Source: Halomonas sp. YLGW01
Lineage (GTDB): Bacteria; Pseudomonadota; Gammaproteobacteria; Pseudomonadales; Halomonadaceae
Direction of reading: 5' to 3'
DNA length: 64,000 nt
Assembly: GCF_014840935.1 (NCBI RefSeq)
Contig: NZ_CP062005.1
Location: forward strand, 682,001 to 746,000
The notes under the pieces are model-generated. The model ran no database searches and was not told where the DNA came from. It saw nothing but the letters and a program-made list of their open reading frames with translations. The position numbers were made by a program, and so were the translations under genes. Positions 35,352 to 43,975 of the stretch are shown piece by piece; position 1 is the first letter of the stretch, and the number at the start of each line of letters is the position of its first letter.

Positions 35352-36830
35352 ATGACCGTACGTACCCGTATCGCGCCGTCCCCCACCGGCGATCCCCACG
35401 TGGGCACCGCCTACATCGCCCTGTTCAACCTGTGCTTCGCCCGGGCCCTCGGCGGCCAGTTTATCCTGCGCATCGAGGACACCGACCGCGAACGCTCCAC
35501 GGCAGAATCCGAGCAGATGATCCTCGATTCCCTGCACTGGCTGGGGCTTGATTGGGACGAGGGCCCGGACGTCGGTGGCCCCCATGGCCCCTACCGTCAG
35601 AGCGAGCGCGGTGATATCTACGCCGAGTACGCTCGCCAGCTGCTCGAGGCGGGGCATGCGTTCAAGTGCTACCGCACCAGCGAGGAGCTCGATGAGCTGC
35701 GCGAGTCCCGCAAGGCCTCCGGTCTGCACATGGCCCTCAAGCCGGCCGACCTGGCGCTGCCTGCCGAGGAACACGCCCGCCGCGAGGCCGAGGGTTGGCC
35801 CCATGTGGTACGCATGGCCGTACCCAGCGAGGGCACCTGTGTGGTCGAGGACATGCTGCGTGGCACCATCGAGGTGGAGTGGGCGCAGGTCGATGCGCAG
35901 ATCCTGCTCAAGTCCGACGGCATGCCGACCTATCACCTGGCGAATGTGGTCGATGATCACCTGATGGGCATCACCCATGTGCTGCGCGGTGAGGAGTGGA
36001 TCAACTCGGCACCCAAGCATCAGCTGCTCTATGAATACTTCGGCTGGCCGATGCCGACCCTCTGCCACATGCCCCTGCTGCGCAACCCGGACAAGTCGAA
36101 GCTCTCCAAGCGCAAGAACCCGACCTCGATCAACTACTATCGCCGCATGGGCTTCCTGCCCCAGGCCGTGACCAACTATCTGGGTCGCATGGGCTGGTCG
36201 ATGCCCGACGAGCGGGAAAAGTTCAGCCTCGATGAGATGATGGCGCACTTCGATATCTCTCGCGTGTCCCTGGGCGGTCCGGTCTTCGACCTGGAGAAGC
36301 TGACCTGGCTCAACGGCGTCTATATTCGCGAGGATCTGGACGACACGGCACTGTTGCAGGCGCTGCGCGACTGGGCCTTCAACGAGGACTACGTGCGCGA
36401 GATCCTGCCCCAGGTGCGTCCCAGGGTGGATACCCTGTCTCAGGTGATGCCGCTGGCCGGACACTTCTTCTCGGGCCTGCCGGCCATCGACGAGTCGAGC
36501 TTTTCAAGCGTCAAGCTCGAGCGCGACGAGCTCATCAAACTGCTGCAGTTCCTGGTCTGGCGCCTCGAGGGTGTGAGCCGCTGGGACAAGGAAACGCTGC
36601 TGGCCGAGGTCAAGCTACTGGGCGAGCACTTCGGGCTCAAGATGAAGGCCTTCCTGGCGCCGGTGTTCATCGCCATCACCGGCTCGACGACCTCCACCTC
36701 GGTGATGGACGCCATGGCGATCCTCGGCTCCGACATGACGCGGGCGCGGCTGCGTCACGCCATCGACGTGCTGGGTGGTGTGTCGAAGAAGCAGGCCAAG
36801 CGCCTCGAGAAGGAATTCCGCGAGCTGTAG
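35352..36830 (+). CDS. gltX: glutamate--tRNA ligase
   Basis: 492 residues, normal for bacterial Glu[30 protein letters not shown] holds the class I HIGH-equivalent (HVGT), [13 protein letters not shown] the glutamate-binding region and [24 protein letters not shown] the KMSKS-equivalent (KLSKR). It charges tRNA-Glu. Two tRNA genes follow, one of them tRNA-Glu, so enzyme and substrate are genetically linked, as is also known in Pseudomonas. Confidence 0.98.
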   Translation: MTVRTRIAPSPTGDPHVGTAYIALFNLCFARALGGQFILRIEDTDRERSTAESEQMILDSLHWLGLDWDEGPDVGGPHGPYRQSERGDIYAEYARQLLEAGHAFKCYRTSEELDELRESRKASGLHMALKPADLALPAEEHARREAEGWPHVVRMAVPSEGTCVVEDMLRGTIEVEWAQVDAQILLKSDGMPTYHLANVVDDHLMGITHVLRGEEWINSAPKHQLLYEYFGWPMPTLCHMPLLRNPDKSKLSKRKNPTSINYYRRMGFLPQAVTNYLGRMGWSMPDEREKFSLDEMMAHFDISRVSLGGPVFDLEKLTWLNGVYIREDLDDTALLQALRDWAFNEDYVREILPQVRPRVDTLSQVMPLAGHFFSGLPAIDESSFSSVKLERDELIKLLQFLVWRLEGVSRWDKETLLAEVKLLGEHFGLKMKAFLAPVFIAITGSTTSTSVMDAMAILGSDMTRARLRHAIDVLGGVSKKQAKRLEKEFREL

Positions 36831-36858
36831 GCCGGCTCAAATAAGTGGCAAAAGTGTG

Positions 36859-36887
36859 TTGACGAGAGCGGGGCGAATCAGTAACAT
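36859..36887 (+). promoter_or_regulatory. sigma-70 promoter of the tRNA genes
   Basis: TTGACG (36859-36864) and TAACAT (36882-36887) are separated by 17 bases, and the mature tRNA-Ala begins 23 bases after the -10. Confidence 0.75.
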
Positions 36888-36909
36888 ACGCCTCGTTCTC
36901 GAGAGACAC

Positions 36910-36985
36910 GGGGCCTTAGCTCAGCTGGGAGAGCGCAACACTGGCAGTGTTGAGGTCAGCGGTTCGATCCCGCTAGGCTCCACCA
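36910..36985 (+). tRNA. tRNA-Ala(GGC)
   Basis: 76 nt cloverleaf. The acceptor arms GGGGCCT and AGGCTCC pair with the alanine-specific G3:U70 wobble; the anticodon stem CAACA/TGTTG encloses CTGGCAG with anticodon GGC; the T-arm is AGCGG-TTCGATC-CCGCT. CCA is encoded. Confidence 0.97.
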
Positions 36986-37032
36986 ATCTCGAACGGAACA
37001 CATGTTCCGGAGCCAAGAACGGGTTATAATGC

Positions 37033-37108
37033 GTCCCATTCGTCTAGTGGTCCAGGACACCGCCCTTTCACGGCGGTGACAGGGGTTCGAACCCCCTATG
37101 GGACGCCA
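37033..37108 (+). tRNA. tRNA-Glu(TTC)
   Basis: 76 nt cloverleaf. Acceptor GTCCCAT pairs with ATGGGAC; the anticodon arm CCGCC-CTTTCAC-GGCGG reads anticodon TTC; the T-arm is AGGGG-TTCGAAC-CCCCT, and CCA is encoded. It lies 47 bases after tRNA-Ala. Confidence 0.97.
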
Positions 37109-37145
37109 TCCGATTCTCCTACAGCAGTTGTCAGTAAAGAAAACC

Positions 37146-37168
37146 AGACGCTTAAGGCGTCTTTTTTT
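37146..37168 (+). terminator. Rho-independent terminator of the tRNA unit
   Basis: AGACGC (37146-37151), loop TTAAG, GCGTCT (37157-37162), then a T-tract to 37168. Confidence 0.85.
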
Positions 37169-37823
37169 GTCGCTGTCATTCCGTCTGATCCCACCTTATC
37201 TAACCTGACCAACACCGTGCTGGTGTCTCCCTGGTCATGGGCATGCTGCTGTTGCCGATCCCGGTGTTTTCGCCGATTTGGCCGTCTTGATACTTGACAT
37301 GGGCGCTGAGTTGTCCACGTCCCCTTCGTCCTGCCCGCGTCTTGTGTATAATTCTTATACCTTTCATCCTAGAGTATGGCTTTTCTAATAAATCTAATAA
37401 AATCAATGCGTTATAACTGGTTAAAAAGTGATCAATTTGAGCGTAACCCCCCTGTCATGGTGGCTGCTGGCACTTTTCTCAAGGTTTTGAACAGACTTAT
37501 CCACAGAAAGTGTGGAAAACGCCACAAGGCCAGTTCCCAGCCGGTCTGCCCGGCGAGATGGCAGGGCGAGGCGTCGCTCCCGTCCCCGTCGAGCGAGTGC
37601 CGATGTAAGAGAATGCCGACAGGGAAGTGAGACAAGGCTTGTGCAGCCGACAAGTCCGGGAGGGGCGCCTTCCGGTCCCTGTGAGGCGCATCGGGGGGGG
37701 GCGGGAGCTTTCCCGCAGGCGCGAAGACCGCCGCGCCGAGAGAGGGTGCCTTGGCCCGGCATGTCGCCGGGCCCGTGATCGAGCGAGCCGCTGTGAGGCG
37801 GCGACGGTGAAGAGGAGGGCGGC
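37169..37823. other. long intergenic region with AT-rich core and DnaA-box matches
   Basis: No gene is supported here. 37381-37440 has 47 A or T in 60 bases, extreme for this GC-rich window. Three DnaA-box matches frame it: TTATACACA on the minus strand (37343-37351), TTATCCACA (37497-37505) and TTTTCCACA on the minus strand (37511-37519). The right part holds a run of nine G (37693-37701) and a perfect 8-bp hairpin GGCCCGGC/GCCGGGCC (37753-37773). Confidence 0.7.
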
Positions 37824-38708
37824 TTAGTCGCGCCGCAGGCGCTTGAGCAGCGAGGAGGTGTCCCAGCGGCCGCCGCCCATGGCCTGGACGTCGCCGTAGA
37901 ACTGATCGACCAGGGCGGTGACCGGCAGGCGGGCGTCGAGCTCCCGGGCCTGGTCGAGGCAGATGGCCAGGTCCTTGCGCATCCAGTCCACCGCGAAGCC
38001 GTGATCGTACTGATCCTCGATCATGGTCTTGTGGCGGTTCTCCATCTGCCAGGAGCCGGCGGCGCCCTGGGAGATGACCTCGATGGCCTGCTCTCGGTCG
38101 AGCCCCGCCTGCTCGGCGAAATGGAGGCCCTCGGCTAGGCCCTGGACGAGGCCGGCGATGCAGATCTGGTTGACCATCTTGGTCATCTGGCCGCTGCCGG
38201 CAGGGCCGAGCAGGTTGAGGGCGCGCGCATAGACGCCGAGTGCCTGGCGGACGCGCTGGAAGTCACCTTCCTCGCCGCCGCACATGATGGTCAGGGCCCC
38301 GTTCTCGGCGCCTTGCTGGCCGCCCGACACCGGGGCATCGAGAAAGGCGACGCCCTGCGCCCGGCAGGCGCTGTCGAGTTCGCGGGCCAGGTTGGCCGAG
38401 GCGGTGGTGTGATCGACCAGCGCGGCGCCTTCCTTGAGGCCGTGCAGGGCCCCCTGGTCGCCCAGGGTGACCTGGCGCACGTCATCATCGTTGCCGACGC
38501 ACACCAGTACCAGGTCGGCGCCCTTGGCGGCCTCTCGGGGCGTGGCATGGTGGCTGCCCGGATAGTCCTTCGTCCAGGCTTCGGCCTTGGCTGAGGTGCG
38601 GTTGTAGACCCGTACCGCGTAGCCTTCCCTGGCCAGATGCCCGGCCATGGGGTAGCCCATGACGCCCAGACCGATGAAGGCGATGGTGTGGATGGCGTTG
38701 TCGCTCAT
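37824..38708 (-). CDS. NAD(P)-dependent beta-hydroxyacid dehydrogenase (tartronate semialdehyde/3-hydroxyisobutyrate type)
   Basis: 294 residues from the ATG at 38708, preceded by AAGGAGAA; the longer upstream frame crosses a terminator. IAFIGLGVMGYPMAGHLAREGY is the Rossmann motif, DAPVSGGQQGAENGALTIMCGG the substrate-binding signature, and GSGQMTKMVNQICIAGLVQGLAEGL contains the catalytic Lys. The dinucleotide loop YNRTSAK suggests NADP(H). Members reduce tartronate semialdehyde or oxidise 3-hydroxyisobutyrate; the exact substrate is not decidable. It stands alone. Confidence 0.9.
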   Translation of the reverse strand: MSDNAIHTIAFIGLGVMGYPMAGHLAREGYAVRVYNRTSAKAEAWTKDYPGSHHATPREAAKGADLVLVCVGNDDDVRQVTLGDQGALHGLKEGAALVDHTTASANLARELDSACRAQGVAFLDAPVSGGQQGAENGALTIMCGGEEGDFQRVRQALGVYARALNLLGPAGSGQMTKMVNQICIAGLVQGLAEGLHFAEQAGLDREQAIEVISQGAAGSWQMENRHKTMIEDQYDHGFAVDWMRKDLAICLDQARELDARLPVTALVDQFYGDVQAMGGGRWDTSSLLKRLRRD

Positions 38709-38757
38709 GGTGTTCTCCTTGTTGTGTGGCGGCAGCCTCTCTTGCCAGGGTAGAAAG

Positions 38758-38787
38758 AAAAGAGGTCGCCCGTGGGCGACCTCTTTT
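38758..38787 (-). terminator. terminator of gltA
   Basis: AAAAGAGGTCGCCC (38758-38771) and GGGCGACCTCTTTT (38774-38787) are perfect complements. On the minus strand they are followed by a T-rich stretch, 25 bases after the gltA stop. Confidence 0.9.
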
Positions 38788-38811
38788 CGTTCATGGCGTG
38801 ACCATCGCGGC

Positions 38812-40101
38812 TTACTTGGCCGGGTAGTCGCGCTTGGTGTAGCCGGTGTAGAGCTGACGCGGGCGACCGATCTTGTGGTCACCGCTGCTGATCATCTCGT
38901 TCCAGTGGGAGATCCAGCCGATGGTGCGCGACACGGCAAAGATCACGGTGAACATGTTGGTCGGGATGCCGAGGGCCTTGAGGATGATGCCGGAATAGAA
39001 GTCGACGTTCGGGTACAGCTTGCGTTCGATGAAGTAGTCGTCTTCCAGGGCGATCTGTTCCAGGCGCTTGGCGATCTTGAGCTGCGGGTCGTCTGCCATG
39101 CCCAGTTCGCTCAACACCTCGTCGCAGGTCTGTTTCATGACCTTGGCGCGTGGATCGAAGTTGCGATAGACCCGGTGGCCGAAGCCCATCAGCTTGAACG
39201 GGTCGTTCTTGTCCTTGGCGCGGTCAACGAAGGCCTGGATGTTCTCCTCGGAGTCATCGCCGATCTCGTCGAGCATGTTCAGCACGGCTTCGTTGGCGCC
39301 GCCGTGAGCCGGGCCCCAGAGCGCGGCGATGCCGGCGCTGATGCAGGCGAAGGGGTTGGCCCCGGTGGAGCCGGCCAGGCGTACCGTGGAGGTCGAGGCG
39401 TTCTGCTCATGGTCGGCATGCAGCATGAAGATGCGATCCATGGCCTTGGCGAACACCGGGTTGATCTCGTAGGTCTCGCAGGGATTGCCGAACATCATGT
39501 ACAGGAAGTTTTCGCTGTAATTCAGATCATTACGCGGGTACATGAAGGGCTGGCCGATGTTGTACTTGTAGCACATGGCGGCCAGGGTCGGCATCTTGGC
39601 GATCAGGCGGATCGCGCTGATGCGCCGGTCTTCCTCGCGGGTGATGTCCATGTGGTCGTGATAGAAGGCGGCCAGGCCGCCGACCACGCCACACATGATC
39701 GACATCGGGTGGGCGTCGCGACGGAAGCCCTTGTAGAAGTTGGCCAGCTGCTCATGGACCATGGTGTGGTTGCGCACGGTCCGCTCGAACTCTTCATATT
39801 GCTCGGCACTCGGCAGTTCGCCGAACAGCAGTAGGTAGGAGAGCTCGGGGAAGTTGGAGTGGGCGGCCAGTTGGTCGATGGGATAACCGCGATGCAGCAG
39901 GATGCCCTGGCCACCATCGATATAGGTAATGGCTGACTGGGTGGCGGAGGTTGCCATGAATCCCGGGTCATAGGTGAACAGGCCGGCCGCGCTCAGCGTG
40001 CGCACATCGATGACGTCGGGACCGGCCGTACCAGAATAGACCGGCAGCTCGATCGCTTCGTCCAGACCATCTATCGTCAAATGTGCTTTTCTGTCAGCCA
40101 T
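38812..40101 (-). CDS. gltA: citrate synthase (type II, NADH-sensitive class)
   Basis: 429 residues from the ATG at 40101, preceded by GAGGAG; upstream in-frame codons are not conserved. It condenses oxaloacetate and acetyl-CoA. [52 protein letters not shown] contains two active-site His, [10 protein letters not shown] and [15 protein letters not shown] the active-site Arg and Asp. The length and N-terminal domain fit the large hexameric enzymes of gammaproteobacteria. It is transcribed divergently from the sdh operon. Confidence 0.98.
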   Translation of the reverse strand: MADRKAHLTIDGLDEAIELPVYSGTAGPDVIDVRTLSAAGLFTYDPGFMATSATQSAITYIDGGQGILLHRGYPIDQLAAHSNFPELSYLLLFGELPSAEQYEEFERTVRNHTMVHEQLANFYKGFRRDAHPMSIMCGVVGGLAAFYHDHMDITREEDRRISAIRLIAKMPTLAAMCYKYNIGQPFMYPRNDLNYSENFLYMMFGNPCETYEINPVFAKAMDRIFMLHADHEQNASTSTVRLAGSTGANPFACISAGIAALWGPAHGGANEAVLNMLDEIGDDSEENIQAFVDRAKDKNDPFKLMGFGHRVYRNFDPRAKVMKQTCDEVLSELGMADDPQLKIAKRLEQIALEDDYFIERKLYPNVDFYSGIILKALGIPTNMFTVIFAVSRTIGWISHWNEMISSGDHKIGRPRQLYTGYTKRDYPAK

Positions 40102-40178
40102 GCTAGGCTCCTCATTGTCTGGTATAAGGCGATAAGTCCTTGACTCGCTTGTCACGCGGGCGGGAAAAAGTGGGCCCC

Positions 40179-40206
40179 ACTATAGAATCGATCCAAGGAT
40201 TGTCAA
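40179..40206 (-). promoter_or_regulatory. sigma-70 promoter of gltA
   Basis: On the minus strand TTGACA (40206-40201) and TATAGT (40184-40179) are 16 bases apart, 78 bases before the gltA ATG. Confidence 0.75.
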
Positions 40207-40246
40207 TTCGCCATTCGGCTGGCCGCCTTGTGCAATCTTGATAGTT

Positions 40247-40265
40247 CTGTACTTGTTTTGTACAG
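40247..40265. promoter_or_regulatory. inverted repeat between gltA and sdhC
   Basis: CTGTAC-TTGTTTT-GTACAG has perfect 6-bp arms. It lies upstream of both the gltA and sdhC promoters within the 406-base divergent region 40102-40507, which has no gene. It is a candidate for a shared TCA-cycle regulator site. Confidence 0.5.
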
Positions 40266-40344
40266 TTATTGGTGCTTTGCATCATTGTGCGCCTTTCCCG
40301 TTGCGGGTCAAGGCGTAACTGCCGGGGCACCCGGCTGTCACCAT

Positions 40345-40373
40345 TTGTCATGGTTGCGCCCAATCCCTATAAT
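40345..40373 (+). promoter_or_regulatory. sigma-70 promoter of the sdh operon
   Basis: TTGTCA (40345-40350) and TATAAT (40368-40373) are 17 bases apart, 134 bases before the sdhC GTG. Confidence 0.75.
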
Positions 40374-40507
40374 CCACCCCGCGCGACCGGCCGACACGTG
40401 TGGTCGTGCCGACTTGGCAGACGGCCGAGCCCTTCCTCAAAACCACCGCCCGCTCGGGCCCTAGCCCCGACGCACCCACAGCGGGCCAAGAGAGTGTGTA
40501 AAGAGCC

Positions 40508-40885
40508 GTGAATAGCAAACGACCCGTAAATCTCGATCTCAGCACGATCAAGTTCCCCCTCCCGGCACTAACGTCGATCACTCACCGCATCACCGGCATC
40601 CTCCTCTTCATCGGCTTGATCTTCGCCTTATGGGCGCTCGATACGTCGCTGTCTTCCCCGCAGGGGTTCGAGGCCGTGAGCGATGCGATCGCCCATAACT
40701 TCCTGGCCAAGCTGATTGCCTGGGGCCTGCTGTCCGCCCTGGCCTTTCACTTCGTGGCGGGCATCAAGCATCTGCTGATGGATGTAGATATCGGCGTGAC
40801 CCTCGAGGGCGGTATCAAGAAAGCGCAGATCACCGTGGTGATCAGTGCCGTTCTGGTGATTCTGGCAGGAGTCTGGGTATGGTAA
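40508..40885 (+). CDS. sdhC: succinate dehydrogenase cytochrome b556 subunit
   Basis: 125 residues with three membrane helices; GTG start. RPVNLDLSTIKFPLPALTSITHRITGILLF holds the quinone-site Ser and Arg, and HFVAGIKHLLMD the haem b ligand His and the SdhC motif. It anchors complex II in the inner membrane. It overlaps sdhD by 7 bases. Confidence 0.96.
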   Translation: MNSKRPVNLDLSTIKFPLPALTSITHRITGILLFIGLIFALWALDTSLSSPQGFEAVSDAIAHNFLAKLIAWGLLSALAFHFVAGIKHLLMDVDIGVTLEGGIKKAQITVVISAVLVILAGVWVW

Positions 40886-41226
40886 CCAACATCACGAACT
40901 TCGGTCGTAGCGGCCTGTCCGACTGGCTGATTCAGCGCGTCTCGGCCGTCATCCTGGCGCTTTATACGCTCTTCATGGTCGGCTATCTGCTGCTGCACCC
41001 GAACCTGGACTACGCCACCTGGAGCGCTCTGTTCGGCGCCACCTGGATGCGCATCTTCTCGCTGCTCGCCTTCGTGTCGATCGCCGCCCACGCCTGGATC
41101 GGCCTGTGGACCGTGACCACCGACTACCTGAAGCCGACCGGCATTCGCGTCACCGCCCAGACCGTGATCATCCTGTCGATCTTTGTCTTTCTGGTGTGGG
41201 GCGTTCAAGTCCTGTGGGGAGCCTGA
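40879..41226 (+). CDS. sdhD: succinate dehydrogenase membrane anchor subunit
   Basis: 115 residues with three hydrophobic segments. GRSGLSDWLIQRVSAVILALYTLFMVGYLL and HAWIGLWTVTTDYLKPTGIR (haem ligand His, then the quinone-site Asp-Tyr pair) match E. coli SdhD. With SdhC it carries haem b and the ubiquinone site. Its ATG overlaps the sdhC stop region, and sdhA starts 3 bases after its stop. Confidence 0.95.
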   Translation: MVTNITNFGRSGLSDWLIQRVSAVILALYTLFMVGYLLLHPNLDYATWSALFGATWMRIFSLLAFVSIAAHAWIGLWTVTTDYLKPTGIRVTAQTVIILSIFVFLVWGVQVLWGA

Positions 41227-41229
41227 TAA

Positions 41230-43002
41230 ATGTCTAACATGCGTAGCCTGACCTTCGACGCAATCATCATCGGTGGCGGCGGCTCCGGCCTGCGTGCCGC
41301 CCTCGAGCTGGCCAAGTCCGGCAAGAAGACCGCGGTCCTCTCCAAGGTCTTCCCGACCCGCTCGCATACCGTGTCCGCCCAGGGCGGCATCACCTGCGCG
41401 ATCGCCTCCGCCGACCCGAACGACGACTGGCGCTGGCACATGTACGATACCGTCAAGGGCGGCGATTACATCGCCGACCAGGACGCGGCCGAGTACATGT
41501 GTTCCGAAGGCCCCAAGTCGGTGTTCGAGCTCGAGCACATGGGTCTGCCGTTCTCCCGTTTCGATAACGGCCGCATCTACCAGCGTCCGTTCGGCGGCCA
41601 GTCCAAGGACTTCGGCAAGGGCGGCCAGGCCGCGCGTACCTGTGCCGCCGCCGACCGGACCGGTCACGCCCTGCTGCACACGCTTTATCAGAATAATCTG
41701 AAGAACAATACCACCTTCCTCAACGAGTGGTATGCGGTCGATCTGGTCAAGAACGCCAACGGTGACGTGGTGGGCTGTATCGCCATGTGCATCGAGACCG
41801 GCGAAGTGGTGCACGTCAAGTCCAAGGCCACGGTGTTGGCCACCGGCGGTGCGGGCCGTATCTATGCCTCTACCACCAATGCCCTGATCAACACTGGCGA
41901 CGGCATCGGCATGGCCCTGCGGGCCGGCTTCCCGATGCAGGACATGGAGATGTGGCAGTTCCACCCGACCGGCATCTACGGCGCCGGCACCCTGGTCACC
42001 GAGGGTTGTCGAGGCGAGGGTGGCTACCTGATCAACAAGGACGGCGAGCGCTTCATGGAGCGCTATGCGCCGAACGCCAAGGACCTGGCCGGCCGCGACG
42101 TGGTCGCCCGTTCCATGGTCATGGAGATCCTCGAGGGTCGTGGCTGCGGCGAGAAGGGCGATCACGTCTTCCTGAAGCTCGATCACCTGGGTGAGGAAGT
42201 CCTCGGCAAGCGCCTGCCGGGCATCGTCGAGCTGTCCAAGACCTTCGCTCACGTCGATCCGGCCAAGGAGCCGATCCCGGTCGTGCCGACCTGCCACTAC
42301 ATGATGGGCGGTATTCCGACCAACGTGCACGGTCAGGCGATCATGCAGGACGAGGACGGCAACGACCAGATCGTCAACGGCCTGTTCGCCTGTGGCGAGG
42401 CAGCCTGCGTGTCGGTCCACGGTGCCAACCGCCTGGGCGGCAACTCGCTGCTCGACCTGGTGGTGTTCGGTCGCGCCGCCGGCATGTACATCGAGAGCGC
42501 CCTGAACGAGGGCATCGAGTACCTCGACCCGACCGAGTCCGACATCGATGCGGCCATGACGCGCCTGAATCGCTGGAACGAGTCCAATGGTGGCGAGTCG
42601 GTGCCGGCCCTCAAGGCCGAGTTGCAGGAGATCATGCAGAGCGCCTTCGGCGTTTTCCGTCAGGAAGACAACATGCAGGAAGGCGTCAAGAAGCTGGCCG
42701 ATCTGCGCGAGCGGATCAAGAACGCTCACCTGGGCGACAAGTCCAATGCCTTCAACACCGCGCGTGTCGAGGCCCTGGAACTCGATAACCTGATGGAAGT
42801 GGCCGAGGCCACCGCGATCTCCGCGCTGGAGCGCAAGGAAAGCCGTGGTGCGCACTCCCGTTACGACTATCCGGACCGTGACGATGTCAACTGGCTGAAG
42901 CATTCGCTGTTCTTCCCGGCCACCAAGACGCTGGGCAAGCGCGACGTGAACTTCAAGCCGAAGACCGTCGACACCTTCGAGCCGAAAGTCCGTACCTACT
43001 AA
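41230..43002 (+). CDS. sdhA: succinate dehydrogenase flavoprotein subunit
   Basis: 590 residues. [22 protein letters not shown] binds [22 protein letters not shown] carries the His that is covalently linked to [24 protein letters not shown] and [13 protein letters not shown] are substrate-site motifs. It oxidises succinate to fumarate on the cytoplasmic face. A large open frame on the opposite strand is only a shadow of its codon bias. Confidence 0.98.
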   Translation: MSNMRSLTFDAIIIGGGGSGLRAALELAKSGKKTAVLSKVFPTRSHTVSAQGGITCAIASADPNDDWRWHMYDTVKGGDYIADQDAAEYMCSEGPKSVFELEHMGLPFSRFDNGRIYQRPFGGQSKDFGKGGQAARTCAAADRTGHALLHTLYQNNLKNNTTFLNEWYAVDLVKNANGDVVGCIAMCIETGEVVHVKSKATVLATGGAGRIYASTTNALINTGDGIGMALRAGFPMQDMEMWQFHPTGIYGAGTLVTEGCRGEGGYLINKDGERFMERYAPNAKDLAGRDVVARSMVMEILEGRGCGEKGDHVFLKLDHLGEEVLGKRLPGIVELSKTFAHVDPAKEPIPVVPTCHYMMGGIPTNVHGQAIMQDEDGNDQIVNGLFACGEAACVSVHGANRLGGNSLLDLVVFGRAAGMYIESALNEGIEYLDPTESDIDAAMTRLNRWNESNGGESVPALKAELQEIMQSAFGVFRQEDNMQEGVKKLADLRERIKNAHLGDKSNAFNTARVEALELDNLMEVAEATAISALERKESRGAHSRYDYPDRDDVNWLKHSLFFPATKTLGKRDVNFKPKTVDTFEPKVRTY

Positions 43003-43013
43003 GGGGGTCCACG

Positions 43014-43724
43014 ATGTCCATGCTTCAGGTATCCGTCTACCGATACAATCCGGAAACCGACTCCGCGCCCTACATGCAGGAGTTCCAGGTGGACACTCAG
43101 GGCCGCGATGTGATGGTTCTGAATGTCCTGGCCATGATCAAGGAGCAGGATAGCTCCATGGCCTATCGTCGCAGCTGCCGGGAAGGGGTCTGTGGCTCCG
43201 ACGGCATGAACATGAACGGCAAGAACGGCCTGGCCTGCATCACGCCGCTGTCCGAGGTGGTCAAGGACGGCAAGCTGACCCTGCGCCCGCTGCCGGGCCT
43301 GCCGGTCATCCGTGACCTGGTCGTCGACATGGCGCTGTTCTACAAGCAGTACGAGCGCATCCAGCCGTACCTGCAGAACGACGAGCCGGCGCCGGCCATC
43401 GAGCGCCTGCAGTCGCCGGAGGATCGCGACAAGCTCGATGGCCTCTACGAATGCATCCTGTGCGCCTGCTGCTCGACCTCCTGCCCGTCGTTCTGGTGGA
43501 ACCCGGACAAGTTCGTCGGCCCGGCAGGCCTCCTGCAGGCCTATCGCTTCCTGGCCGATTCCCGCGACGAGGCGACTCGCGAGCGTCTGGCCGAGCTCGA
43601 AGATCCGTTCAGCGTGTTCCGCTGCCGCGGCATCATGAACTGTGTGGCGGTCTGTCCGAAGGGACTCAACCCGACACGGGCGATCGGCAAGATCCGCGAG
43701 ATGCTGCTGGCGAATGCCACTTAA
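43014..43724 (+). CDS. sdhB: succinate dehydrogenase iron-sulfur subunit
   Basis: 236 residues. Cysteine groups for the three clusters are intact: SCREGVCGSDGMNMNGKNGLAC for [2Fe-2S], CILCACCSTSCPSFWWNPDKFVGPAGLLQAYRF and CRGIMNCVAVCPKGLNP for [4Fe-4S] and [3Fe-4S]. It passes electrons from FAD to quinone. It starts 11 bases after sdhA. The 3' side leads to a long hairpin and then the suc genes. Confidence 0.98.
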   Translation: MSMLQVSVYRYNPETDSAPYMQEFQVDTQGRDVMVLNVLAMIKEQDSSMAYRRSCREGVCGSDGMNMNGKNGLACITPLSEVVKDGKLTLRPLPGLPVIRDLVVDMALFYKQYERIQPYLQNDEPAPAIERLQSPEDRDKLDGLYECILCACCSTSCPSFWWNPDKFVGPAGLLQAYRFLADSRDEATRERLAELEDPFSVFRCRGIMNCVAVCPKGLNPTRAIGKIREMLLANAT

Positions 43725-43800
43725 ATCGTCGCGCTCGTCTTGCTATGATGGGCGCCGTTCTCTGGCCGCGGCCATATGCCGCGGCTGAGCCGGCCCCGTC

Positions 43801-43835
43801 GTCAAGAGCCGGTGCCCCGTGCACCGGCTCTTGAC
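43801..43835 (+). terminator. long hairpin between sdhB and sucA
   Basis: GTCAAGAGCCGGTGC (43801-43815) and GCACCGGCTCTTGAC (43821-43835) form a perfect 15-bp stem with loop CCCGT. No T-tract follows, so it may be a partial terminator or an mRNA processing/stability element rather than a full stop. Confidence 0.7.
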
Positions 43836-43975
43836 GATCGTGACCTGGGCCTTCGGCTCATGCCGAGGCTCGCCGGATCAAGACATAAGCCCAACCGGCA
43901 GGGCAACAGTCACGCCGATGCGGCGATGCCGTAGATGGCGCCGATAACACCCCATCAGTGCAGGGTGACCGAGAG

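Noticed and set aside
37376-37630. 84-residue open frame starting in the AT-rich patch
   Set aside because: It runs from AT-rich into GC-rich DNA without consistent codon use, and spans the DnaA boxes.
37109-37823. Integrated element at the tRNA-Glu gene
   Set aside because: No integrase gene and no direct repeat of the tRNA 3' end downstream within the window.
40747-42903. 718-residue open frame on the minus strand
   Set aside because: Antisense shadow of sdhD/sdhA with no family motif; the plus-strand genes are certain.
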